The position numbers were made by a program, and so were the translations under genes. 64,000 bases of DNA, taken from positions 13,034,713 to 13,098,712 of the forward strand of contig OY979723.1 of assembly GCA_963855995.1 (NCBI GenBank), in the 5' to 3' direction. Below, piece after piece: positions 37,483 to 48,420 of this stretch. Each line of letters begins with the position of its first letter. Position 1 is the first letter of the stretch. This DNA comes from Muricea muricata (taxonomy: Eukaryota; Cnidaria; Anthozoa; Malacalcyonacea; Plexauridae). The notes beneath the pieces are model-generated. The model saw nothing but the letters and a program-made list of their open reading frames with translations, did no database searches and had not been told where the DNA came from.

Positions 37483-37575
37483 TGACGTCATTAGTGCATA
37501 TTCTGACGTCACAACATGTAGTGATTCATACGATATCATAATATGATGTCAGAGAACATGATGTTTGTGACGTCA
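37483..37575. promoter_or_regulatory. Cluster of three perfect CRE palindromes
   Basis: TGACGTCA occurs exactly at 37483-37490, 37504-37511 and 37568-37575, with near matches (GGCGTCAT, TGATGTCA) beside them. TGACGTCA is the CREB/ATF consensus. The cluster lies between the converging ends of the zinc-finger gene and KIN17, so it may be an enhancer or fall in the KIN17 3' untranslated region. Confidence 0.5.
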
Positions 37576-37639
37576 CTACGGTAAACAATGTGGAGGATAC
37601 AAAGGTACATACCGGACGGAGGGAGACCATTGTCGGATG

Positions 37640-40600
37640 TCACGTGTCTAACTTGGAGATATCTTCGTACGGGAGTTTGTCCACCACACGGCCCCGGTAC
37701 TGCCCCTGCAATATTGAAAAGGTCCGGGTGAACATCCGAGTGTTTGTGTAAAAACGATTTTATTCAACAGTCGAATTACCTCTTTAATCTCAACAGAAAC
37801 ACTAAACGATTTCTCGTCTAGAGCCTGTAAAGCTCCTTTTTGTCCTCTATAGCGACCGTTCAGGATTAAAACTAACCTTCCTGCAAAGCAATGAGCGAAA
37901 TCTACAGTTCATCAAGTTTTTCTCGGAACGTTTTGCATGCCTATTTTAGCTGATTATCAAGTACAGAACATAAAGTAACAGAAGTAAAATAACCCACACT
38001 TTGCCCCCAAATATTTGGGCGATTTTTTCCACCGTTGCAAATGCATATGCATGTACTCAAATCATTACCTATGGCAGGTATGACGGTCTCCAAATGCGTT
38101 TGATCGATTTTCAAAATATCTCCACTGTCTATCATTTTCACAATTCCGGTAAACAATTCCTTCACCTCCTGCGATCAGACGAAAGGATGTAAAATAAACA
38201 CTATTAATTTAAAATATAATTTTGTGGAAACACCACGTAAGTTTATGATCGCAGAGCTGTCGATCCGTAAGCTCGGATCTTCATCAGTGCATTATTATTA
38301 GCACTGATGAAGATCCGAGCTTACGAATCGAAAGCTCTGCGATAATAAACTTACGTGGTGTTCCCACAAAATTATATTTTAATTTGATATTCACCATGCA
38401 ATCATGCAAGGAACTTAAACACTGTTAATTTTAAAAATGACAAAACAAAAGACACTCCATAGATAAAAATCGTTTTTTAAACTACGTTTCGACTAGTATT
38501 TATTGTTTTGTTATTTTTAAAGCATTATTAAACCGTGTTAGTTTCGTTTATCGTGACTAGATAAAGCTTTGGATTTTCTGTTCACCTAAAAGTTTCTTCA
38601 ATCAAGAGCGTAGTGGCCTCACCAGAACAACGGCTTTCTTCTTGTAATATTTCTCGCCAAGTTTCTTGTGGACTACTTTGACAACAATTCCCTAAACAAA
38701 GTTTCATAAATAGAGGATATGATACGGTGGCGCGAAGATATGAATATTGTGTTCAACACGAGAAACTAATATTCATATCTTCAAGCTACCGAGTAATGTT
38801 CTTTTTATTATATGGTCAGAAGCCGGAACAAGCTAAAAGAGAACATAGAAATCCCGCGGGAAAACACACGCGTTTTTCACGCGTTACATATTTTTTCATA
38901 TCTTTACTAGTGAAAATATTTTTTCATATCTTCACTAGTGAAAATATGGAAAATACGAGTGCTTTAGTTTACGATAAAACACCCATAACCATATAGCAAA
39001 ATGGCTGTTTGTTCTTATCATCCAAAACGTCTTTTCTCAGAACCACAGTAACGAACGAAATCTTCCACAAAATACGACGGTATATACCGGCAGCCATAAA
39101 CCTCTTAACCATTATTGGCGTGATCTTGTACTTTACCTTCATCAACCAATTTTCTTTTCGCAAATTTTCTTCTCTCTTGACTTTTTTTGCTTCCTCTTCC
39201 TGTCGAGGCAACAGTACGAGAATCGAATAAGAGAATGTTCGACCTGAATTTTTTCCAATGAGGATACTATTTCGCGTTTAATATACGGTACTGTACTGCT
39301 GTACCAGTATTGTAGCATGTTCGGAGTATCCATTATGCTAAACTGTCAGAAAAGCCGCAGTTGTTCGATTTGTGGATTGTTGTGGAGTTTACCGGCATGA
39401 TGCAAGTTTGTTAGGAAGTTCAATCAATTCAGGTAAAAACAGACTTGATGTTTGCAGCATCAAGCTTTGGATAAAAGTCTGGAAAATCAGTACGCTTCAA
39501 GTCTTTGGACAACTTCAAACCGACTTGTCATCATCAAGCTTGAGGAAGCGATGCAGCCCCATGTTGCATTGCGCGTTTCTCACTGTGATTTCAATCTTTC
39601 AAAAGTTTGAAGAATTTTTCAATCCAATATACTATTTTTTAATCTAATACATTGAATATAGATTGAGGGATACTCTTTCAGTGTTCTAATCGAAATATGT
39701 CACTCAATTAGATTACTTTTCAATATAAAACGTATGATTCCTAAAAACAATCCAAAAAAGATTGAATTTCCAATTGTTTAAATTAAGAGAGCACGCTGAT
39801 AAATATTGAGCCTTACTTTCATAATCTCATCCAAAGCGGACTTTCGTTTTTGTCTGAAGAAAAAAAGCATACTAAAACATCCATGTTCTCCAGATCAGAA
39901 GGAAGGGCTTCGATCAACTGCGTTTTAAACGTTTCATATTGTACAATATAACAAACAATAGCATAGTACTCTTTCGTTCTACTTACGTTTGTTTTTCCTT
40001 CTTTTTGCCGTCTTTATCCAATGCTTTGCTCATGTTTACTAGCGGACTAGGGTTGGAGATCATTCCTTTACTAAAGAATAAAAAAGAAAACGAACTTAAC
40101 CTTATGCTTGAACCTTTTTGTAAAACTAAAAGATGTTTTGCTTTTCTTAATGAGTTAAAAATCAAACCTTGTTGATGGCTTGTTTGTCTCATTCTCTCCA
40201 CCAGTTTCCTCCACTTTCGTTGACGTTAGACTAAACACGACTAAAAAAACCAAAACTTTTTACAACACAGCAAATAATACACGTGTTCATTTTCCTAAAT
40301 TTGATGCTCTTAAACCAGTATTCGTATTGCACAGATGTTTTGCAGATTTAACACAATTGTTATGCTAGTATCTTTTACCTTTCTCTTCTTCACTGGCTCT
40401 TTCCAGTTCAGTTGGGCATGATTCAGACTAAATACATTAATTTTATAAGAATTAACACACAACAATTTCAGACTTGAGATGTTATTCTGTTGTTCTGGCA
40501 TGTTCTGTTAGTAAAACATTCATAGGAGAAATATCTGAGAACAAGGGAAATAATAGACCTTCTGACAAAATAGTAACTTTTTAAAAGCAAAATTCTAGCT

Positions 40601-43028
40601 GAAGAAAGCATACATTTCGACCGGTGTTCTAACAAAAGATTAAGCTCGATTTTCTTGTCAATTTCAGGCTCAACATGCTGAAATTTTGTCAACCACAGGA
40701 ATATACTACCTGATCACCTTTCCTGGCAAGTTCTCGCTCGATTTGTTTCTCTATGAACTTGGCTAAATAAGACATAGAACAGACAATCTGTACATTAGTA
40801 CACCATTCTCTGTGTAAAGAAATATCCGCATGGCAGTATTAAATAACATTGTGTATTAACACGCTGCTTGAGAATTACATTTTGGTAAAATACCTGTTTT
40901 TTCATCATCATCCATCTCCATTTTTTCTCTATTTTCCAATGCCTGATTTAATAAAATTATAAAAATCCATAATGTCACACATGTACTAAAGTCTTCACTT
41001 TCTGAAAATCACAAAAACTTCAAAAATATTATCAACTGAAGTAATGCTACCTTTTGTCTTGCAAGTGTCTCAGGATCTCTGTCAATGTATGCAATAAACC
41101 ATCCCTTTTCTGTGTTGTCAACTTTACACTTGCCTGTAGAGAGAACAAATGACAACAGGTAAGTGGTATTTTCCACTGGCTGTGGTGCGAAAGAAGCAGA
41201 ATTTTTTTCTTCCACAATGCTGTTGCCTGATGAAATAACTACCAGACCAGTGGACAGGTACTAGACCATCATGTAATTGAGTATTATGAGCCACCTTAAA
41301 GCCATTAGTTGATTAAATTAGCTTCTAAGGCATAGCTGGCAAATTAGTTAAGTAATTTACCTTCACGACCCAACCATTTAACAAACTCTGTCAATGTTTC
41401 CCACTAAACAAAGTAACAAAGAACACTTGGTTACAATAATCAGATCCTATCATATTTTGACATCAAGAACTGCTGCTAAACGAAATAAACAAACAATTTG
41501 TCCTCTAATGCATTCTCTAATAACCTATCAACTAGCAAGAAACATTATTTGGTACCTGTGTTGCATTCATGTGCAGATGGTTTCTATCACTAATGAATTC
41601 TTGGTAGACCACATTGGCATGCACACGTCGAGTGCCTAATTGAGAATACCAGTTTAAGTAACATGATTGTGGTACCATACAAATAATGCTTTTCTATTGG
41701 TAGTGATATGATATTGCATTTAATCAATCAATACACCAAGCTGCATCAATAACCCACCAAATCGTCTTCTAAGCAACAACATAAAATCATCTTCAAACTC
41801 CCTGGAATAAAAGATTAAAATCTTCCGTGAAAACAGTATCTTATGATGTGCCGTCGTGGACCAAGACTGCATTCTGAGGATTTACCATATCACAACATTT
41901 AATATAGAAAATATTGGAGTTTCTCTGGTGTGGAGTTTACATGGAATGCACCCTGGCTGTGGGCCAGAGTGGAAGGTTTGTATTGCACAACTCAGATATC
42001 AGGCACACAATTTTGATGTCTTTCCAGACTGCAGAGTAAGGCAGTTTTCGACGAGATCTCGGGTGCAGAGAAGCCACAAATCTCAGGTGCAGGTGCACAT
42101 GTGAAACAGTTGCCAAGTGCAGATCATGACTGAGTTAAGGCGCAAAAGTAATAAAATATGTGTTAAAAACAATGAAAATTAGAGTTTTGGGAGCAGATTG
42201 AATCTGGAAAAAAGGAAGGTAGGTGCGCCAAATTTTTTTCCGATAAAAAATCTCGGGTGCACTGTGGACATACTCTGAAGTCTGGATGTCTTTTATATAT
42301 TTTCGGACACACAATCTTCAAACATTCCAGTAAAACAGGTGGTGTTATGGTGCTAATAGTGGCACCATTATTAGAGGGAAACAATTATACTAACATACTT
42401 TGAAAAAGAATCAATAAATTTATCTGGATTGTCAGCAAAGAGCAGAAGTTGACGTTGATGTGATTCTGACATACAATGACATTTGAAACCATTCTATAAT
42501 TAAACAAAGTACTATTTCACACACTGACACAATACTGTATTCTGTCTATTTAGCCCCCGGGGGCCTTATTCATTTCAGGACCTTTTGAGGGGGCTTATTG
42601 GAGGGGAAGGGGGTTAATTGAGAGAAAGCCAGCGATGGAGATTATCTCTTTGAACTGCAATAAACTCAAAATCATTACACAGTATATATCATATAATCAT
42701 ATATAATCTATATTGTGGGGGGGGGCTTATTAGAGAGGGGGGTTAATTATTTAATTTTTTCACTTAAAAGGGGGGGGGCTTATTAGAGAGGGGGGCTTAT
42801 TTGAGACGGGAGCTCATTTGAGACGGGGCGGGGGGGCTAAATAGAGAGATTACTGTATGCACAATTGCATGGCTTGCACGCGACATTCAAAGTTAAGTTT
42901 TATCATACCTCATCTCGGCATTGTTTTTGACACATCTGACAAAACCATCGTAGTTTTTGCAAGCCCTTCGCTTTAATCCTGTTGCTTATAGCCTTAGGAG
43001 TCAGTGCTCCGGGTTTTTCTTTGCCCAT
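37640..43028 (-). CDS. KIN: KIN17 DNA/RNA-binding protein (17 exons)
   Basis: Minus-strand exons: 42909-43028, 42399-42493, 41758-41801, 41556-41635, 41361-41403, 41051-41133, 40894-40942, 40710-40762, 40379-40427, 40168-40240, 39987-40046, 39817-39853, 39137-39199, 38623-38691, 38069-38168, 37780-37880, 37640-37705. All borders are GT/AG and phases agree; predicted 394 residues against 393 in human. The N-terminus has LTPKAISNRIKAKGLQKLRW and the C2H2-type finger CQMCQKQC...CHC. Next come the winged-helix region (YIDRDPETL) and a Lys-rich linker (KKLGEKYYKKKAVV). The C-terminal SH3-like pair follows (VKMIDSGDILKIDQTHLET, LNGRYRG, YEDISKL). KIN17 is a nuclear protein of DNA replication/repair and pre-mRNA processing. 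It is divergent from LAMTOR5 over about 330 bp. Two foldback repeats sit in its introns. Confidence 0.96.
38207..38386. mobile_element. Near-perfect 180-bp hairpin MITE in KIN17 intron
   Basis: The arms (AATTTTGTGGAAACACCACG... and its complement CGTGGTGTTCCCACAAAATT) pair over about 80 bp with only a handful of mismatches around the centre GCATTATTATTAGC. The inner arm contains AAGCTCGGATCTTCATCAGT and its mirror. It lies in the intron between exons 38623-38691 and 38069-38168 of KIN17. The close match of the arms suggests a recent insertion. Confidence 0.85.
42533..42858. mobile_element. Repeat element with GGGGGCTTATTAGAGAG units, KIN17 intron 1
   Basis: Ends are inverted: TACTGTATTCTGTCTATTTAG on the left and CTAAATAGAGAGATTACTGTA on the right. 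Inside, GGGGGCTTATTAGAGAGGGG recurs with G-runs of up to nine. It fills most of the first KIN17 intron. Confidence 0.75.
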
Positions 43029-43362
43029 TTTGATAAAAATATCACATTTCCAACAAAATTACAAAATGTTCTTTTCAAAATTTGAAATAATTTTATTTTT
43101 CTTTTACGCGCATGTTCAAAATGGAACAAACCGCAGAGCAATATTTAGTTTTTCATTTTTCATTCCATCCCAATGTTCCATCCGCAACACCTGATGACCA
43201 CGCTGTACCTATTGTGGAGTACCGTAATGTACCCACAGCTCAATGGTTGTACCCAGTTTTACCCTAAATTCGGAAAAGAAGGAAAATTTATTCGAAGAAA
43301 AGTTCTAAACAGTCTCGTTCGAATTTGTTGGTTGGTTTTTGAGGGTTTTTCGTCTTGCTCTA
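43029..43362. promoter_or_regulatory. Bidirectional promoter KIN17 / LAMTOR5
   Basis: Only 334 bp separate the divergent start codons of KIN17 (minus) and LAMTOR5 (plus), so both promoters and both 5' untranslated regions must lie here. A CCAAT box is present at 43170-43174 (plus orientation). No clear TATA box was seen, as expected for housekeeping genes. Confidence 0.7.
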
Positions 43363-44107
43363 ATGGAAGCCGATCTGGAGAGTGCAGTGGAAGAGTTGTA
43401 AGCATTGAGTTTTGTTATTTCGTTCTATTCAAAGTCTTGAAGTTGACACTTGACAGTAGTTGTGAGGTCATGTGACTGGATCACTAGATTGAGTGTTGGT
43501 CAACTTTTGTATTTTACCTTTAATATTTAGCTTTACTACAAGGGCAGGGTCACCATGAATGCATAGATCAAATACTGTATGTGTGTGGTGACAGACAAGT
43601 GGTTTATCCCCATAACCATATAAAATTTGTTTTACGCTTCAGAATGCAGGAACGAGGGGTTGTTGGTGTGATCTGCACTAATGAAGAAGGACTTGCACTA
43701 GCTGGTATAAATTTAACTAGTACAGCCAGAAAATATTGCAATTTGCATCCAACTTGCTAAAGTTCCTTGTTTATTGTCATTTTGCTGCACAACCTTACCA
43801 AACTACTGTCAGTTGTTGCATACACAAATGTATTAACTTTTTGTTTAGTAAGCGGGCAAATGTCAGAAGTACATGCTGGTATAGTCTCAGGTCTTGCACA
43901 GGAGGCTAGAAAACTCTATCCAGAGTTGGATTTATCACCAATAGTTGTCCTAGAATCTGACACATGGTAAGCAACTGAGGAGTTATTCAGAATGAAGAGC
44001 ACAACACAGAATCGTGAATTTTTACTGTTCTCTTTATCTTTTGTAGGAATCTTTTGATCAGATCTCATGAAGGAACAACAACAGGCGTATTCAAAGTCCC
44101 ATCATAA
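43363..44107 (+). CDS. LAMTOR5: LAMTOR5 (HBXIP), Ragulator subunit (4 exons)
   Basis: Exons 43363-43397, 43643-43704, 43849-43966 and 44047-44107, all with GT/AG borders and matching phases; predicted 91 residues, the same length as human LAMTOR5. Family words are visible: VVGVICTNEEGLALA, EVHAGIVSGLAQEA and VVLESDTWNLLI, ending TGVFKVPS. The protein has the roadblock fold and is part of the Ragulator complex, which anchors Rag GTPases on the lysosome for mTORC1 activation by amino acids. An AATAAA signal lies at 44135-44140. BRK1 starts on the same strand 253 bp downstream. Confidence 0.95.
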
Positions 44108-44360
44108 AATTTCAACACAAATTGGCTAACAATGAATAAACTGTAAATAAATTTCAAATAAGGCAATTTTGATAAATAAAAGATTTTGAAAATAAATATG
44201 ATTACTTGTAATAATATATCGATTATTAGGCATGATTATGTGCTGCTAGTGTCCATCTTTGGATGCAAATGACGGTGAAAAACGAATCAAACTGAATCAA
44301 ACACATCAAACATTCTATCAAATAGAAATTTGCTGTCACAAGGTGGAAGCTACAGCAAAG

Positions 44361-44875
44361 ATGGCGGATTTGACAAGTGAGCAAATTCAACAGGATTGGG
44401 AAAATCGCGAGTTTATTGAGATCTTGTCGGAAAGCATAAAAAATATAGCGAAGTTTCTGAACAATTTTGGTAATTCTTTTCTTTTGACACTGTTTTAGGT
44501 GTATAAAATGGGGATATGCCCAAAAAACCGTGAATGCTTCGTACTTGGTTATAGTTTGAGTTTGGCAGGCCAGGAGGGTGTGATTCGAGTACATTCTAGC
44601 GTTAATTTTGCCTGATTTTCGTGTGATGATTTTCGTAGATATGTCTTGTCGAGGAAAGCTAGCGAAATTGGACGAGAAGCTAACATTAATGGAACAAAAA
44701 GTGGAATATATTGAAGCTAGGGTTCGTTATAATTATTTTAAATTTATGTTTAAATATGAATGGAATGTACGTGTTTTGAGTACGATCTACAGTGTCGTAT
44801 GGTATGATTAATAGCGAATGTAAAATTCGATGTATTTGTTTTTGACAGGTAACAAAAGGTGAAGCACTGTCATAA
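44361..44875 (+). CDS. BRK1: BRK1 (BRICK1/HSPC300), WAVE complex subunit (3 exons)
   Basis: Exons 44361-44469, 44639-44721 and 44849-44875; predicted 72 residues (75 in human). The family signature is clear: [20 protein letters not shown], then [27 protein letters not shown] and the C-terminal VTKGEALS. The whole chain is a coiled-coil helix that nucleates assembly of the WAVE regulatory complex, which controls Arp2/3-driven actin branching at the cell edge. The start codon lies inside AAGATGGCGG, a YY1-type core. A poly(A) signal AATAAA follows at 44951-44956. A TSS within the 250 bp after LAMTOR5 is expected. Confidence 0.95.
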
Positions 44876-47800
44876 CGCGACAATGGACGCAATTTATAAA
44901 CTGTTAGAGAGAGATTAAGAAATACAAAACATTGTTTCATATTTGTAAGTAATAAAATGAAACGAGCACGGAGTGTAAATAAATAATTGCCAATGCATTT
45001 GTAAAATGTGCAAATATACAACCTAATTCTTGTTTCAGTTTTTTGTTTCCTGTTGCATGAGTGTGTATTGTATTGTGGGTAATGCCAAGTGTTCCCCTGG
45101 GGGTGGGGGATGCCCGTTTGCACTGTGTACCATCACCACTGGGGGAACTAGCGGCACTCGATTGAATTCAATTGAAATTCAAGACAACTTTTGATCATTT
45201 GGAAAATGGTTGAAATTTATCCTTAAAGTTCATCATGATTAATGAGAGTTGACAAGCGAGAGTCTGTACGCGAGTTAAACTCGTCAGTGGCGGATCTAGC
45301 GCAAGTCAAAATAAATTACCACAGCTCATTCTAGGATATATTTACATTTTAAAATACCTTCAAAGCAACTTCATTGGCTGGATTTTATTCTTTTGAAATT
45401 CATAACCTATGACATTGTCATAAAGTTATTTTGAATTTAAAATTGAGCTGCTACAATTTATTTTGACTTACCCTGGATCCGCCACTTAAACTCGTTAAAA
45501 GAAAACAAGAATGATGATGGGAATTGAATATCTACAAAACACAACCAGCAATAACGGAAAAAATACGAAAAAAGGCACAAGTTTTTTCCAACAAGAATCA
45601 TCCGCACAATGTTCGGAGTTGGACGGAAGAAACGATCGTGGTTAAAGTTTCCACTGCTTCCACGCAACTGTGTCGTAGTAAATTTTTAATGTAAACACAA
45701 TGCAAATTTGTTGACTGAAAAAAACACCATATTTTTATTATATAATAACTGATTACAACTGATTTGCCATATGGGAGATGAGGTAGAATTTTGGACTGAA
45801 GGGTTCTCTTCCCCTTCATGAAATTTAGTTCTGCGTGGCTCGGCTCCAAAATTCCACCAGTCTACCAGAAATTAGATGTGCAGTGCAACTGGTCTAGTTA
45901 CATTTCTGTTTGTCGCGTTAGTTACAGTTCTACTATGCTGTCTTTGCTCTGTTTTGCTCCTCCTAAACTACACGAATTCAGTGTTCAGATATTGTTTTTG
46001 TTGTTTCTAACAGTCATTCTGAATTACTTTATTTACCAGAAAAGGAATTAGCTATAACTTGTTTAAACTCGCAGAAACAACTCATTTTATCAACAATGAA
46101 AATACTACATTATGGTGGAAGCGATTTCACTATTTACCACACCAGCTTTTGAAGTTCATCGTCAACTGACACTGCAGTCATGTAGAGTGTTCGTCCAGCA
46201 CGCATTTCCAATGGCGTTGAGCCCGCAACACTCTTTGGAATAATTCACGTGATCCACCCTTGACTGCTGTCTAATGCAGATGAACTTCTTAAACTGAAAG
46301 TTAGTACGCGTCCCCCAACGGCCTCGTTCCTGTGTTTGTATATTTCATCATGTAAACAAAACATATATCCATGCTTCTGTTTTCTGCTCAATTCGCATTC
46401 TTAGAAACAATCGTATTCTTATTAACCCTTCTATGTGAATAACATCAAAATTCGAAAAAAAAACGTGCGCAAAAACGAGGCCATTGGTTTTAAAATGTGA
46501 AGAAACAGAAATGAAAAAATAAACAGTACTTATGCGGAACGCGCCGTTCTAAAGTACAATCGTAATTGGATAAAATCTAATTGATTACAAGAAATTCAAC
46601 TACAGCAAATTTAATTTCTAATCGTCACGAACAACAGCGTCAATCTGGGAGGGGGAATGTATAGATGTATTAACTAATTCATCTCCTCTCAACCCCCCCC
46701 CCCCCTTCCCCGCGAATGCCACTCCAAACTGTGGGAATAAATCATGTAATATTTTATCTGATAGAGCCTTTGTATGCGACAAACACGAAAATCACTCTAA
46801 ATAGCAATAGTTGTGAAAAGGCCGCAAACTCAAGTGGACACACGCCCCAATAGCCTTCGCTGAAACAGATTGTCGCCCCTGTGCATGAGCTAAATTCTCA
46901 CAAAAATAATTCGCCTTTTCGGCAAAATATGTCAACTACAACTAAAACACTCGTCACACATTAACTAATTACTATATTCATTGTATACAGTTACAACCGA
47001 AATATATATACGAGGCGATTGCGAAAACGTTGTTTTCCATAATTTTGTACAGCTGCTACCGCTAGGCATCATACATTAATTCCGACACAAAGATTATTCC
47101 GACACAAAGATTATTCAAATTAGTTTATAGCAGTTTTTTGTCATGACTACAGCCTACCTACTCGAAGTTCAAAGATAAAATACACGAAGTACCAATGAAG
47201 ACATAAAACTATGACTCGTAACAATGCCTCTTGTAAGAACCAGATTAAATTGTAAACATCCATGACATTCGCTCATGCAGTGTTTACATGATCAATTTCA
47301 TAAACGTAATCTTGGTGTCAAAGTTTGCCAGCCAGTATCCAATCTAGTTTTGCAGACGTCTGGAGCACAGCAATGTGCGTGCAAATCCCACTTCCGGAAC
47401 TTAATTTTGACTTTTTCAAAGTGTAAAAAAATGTAGTGCACGATCGAAAATATAAGAACAGGAAACATGCGCTTGTCTTGCCTCCGCCCCATCGATTATG
47501 ACATCGAGTATTGAATACTCATTATACCCATGCATGCATGAATAACGACTTGTATATATTAACGGCGATAACTGCATTAAAATTCCTTTCCCCCCCCCTA
47601 CTTAATGTAGTGCGACGTAAATTAACCGTATCCTAATTAACATAGAATCGCTCTACGTCAGCAAGGATCCTGAAAGGGGTTGTACTCCTATTCCCCCAAT
47701 TTTCCAGCCCAAATTTTGAATAAATTTAACTACCCCAACATTGTTTTTTGTAGATCAATCCCAGACCCAATGCATCAAATCATATATTTTCCAGCAAAAA

Positions 47801-48420
47801 AATTCAACCCCTCAGTTCCCATTTAGCCCTACAGGACCCTCGTCATCCACATCAAGTGCAGAAGAGAATTTCCCAAATTGCATTAAGGCCTGATTAAACA
47901 CACTGCGTTTTGAATTACTTAAGAAATTGGACTTTCAACCCAAATCATCAAAGGCAGTCCAAAATCCAAATGGCTGGCACTCAACTGCTATACTCAAGTA
48001 CTTATTTCAACTTTAGACTGTCTTTGAATTTGGACTGAAAGTTTGAATAAAAAATGAATACGAACTAAATTCCCGCAACACAATTAAATACTTACGGTCA
48101 CAATGAAATTGGACTTTCAACCCAAATCAAAGGCAATCCAAATGACTAGCACTCGACTGCTATTGAAATACACACTTGAACTTTAGACTGTCTTTGAATT
48201 TGGACTGAAAGTTCGAATAAATAATGAATACAAAGTAAACTCCCGCAATTCCTTAATATTTTCCCATGGTACACTAAATTTTGGCCTGAGCAAAAACGAA
48301 AACTCGTGGGAAAGTCAACCACGCGTGCTCACGTCACATGCTCACGTCAAAATTTATTCTATAATGCAAGTGTTCATTCGTTTAGCATTTCACGAATTTA
48401 AATTAGGCCTTAACAATTTA
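44876..48420. other. Intergenic stretch between convergent genes
   Basis: No coding exon is supported. It includes a C-run near 46687-46700 and the tandem duplication at 47928-48255. The right edge contains the 3' end of the methyltransferase transcript: AATAAA on the minus strand at 48353-48358, about 63 bases after its stop codon. Confidence 0.5.
47928..48255. repeat. Two-copy tandem duplication (~175 bp unit)
   Basis: The block starting GAAATTGGACTTTCAACCCA at about 47933 is repeated from about 48107. Both copies contain TAGACTGTCTTTGAATTTGG and a closing TCCCGCAA. The second copy has small deletions. It lies just past the 3' end of the methyltransferase gene. Confidence 0.85.

Noticed and set aside
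44226-45123. Minus-strand frames of 122 and 145 codons
   Set aside because: They overlap BRK1 exons and introns in antisense and show no recognisable protein.
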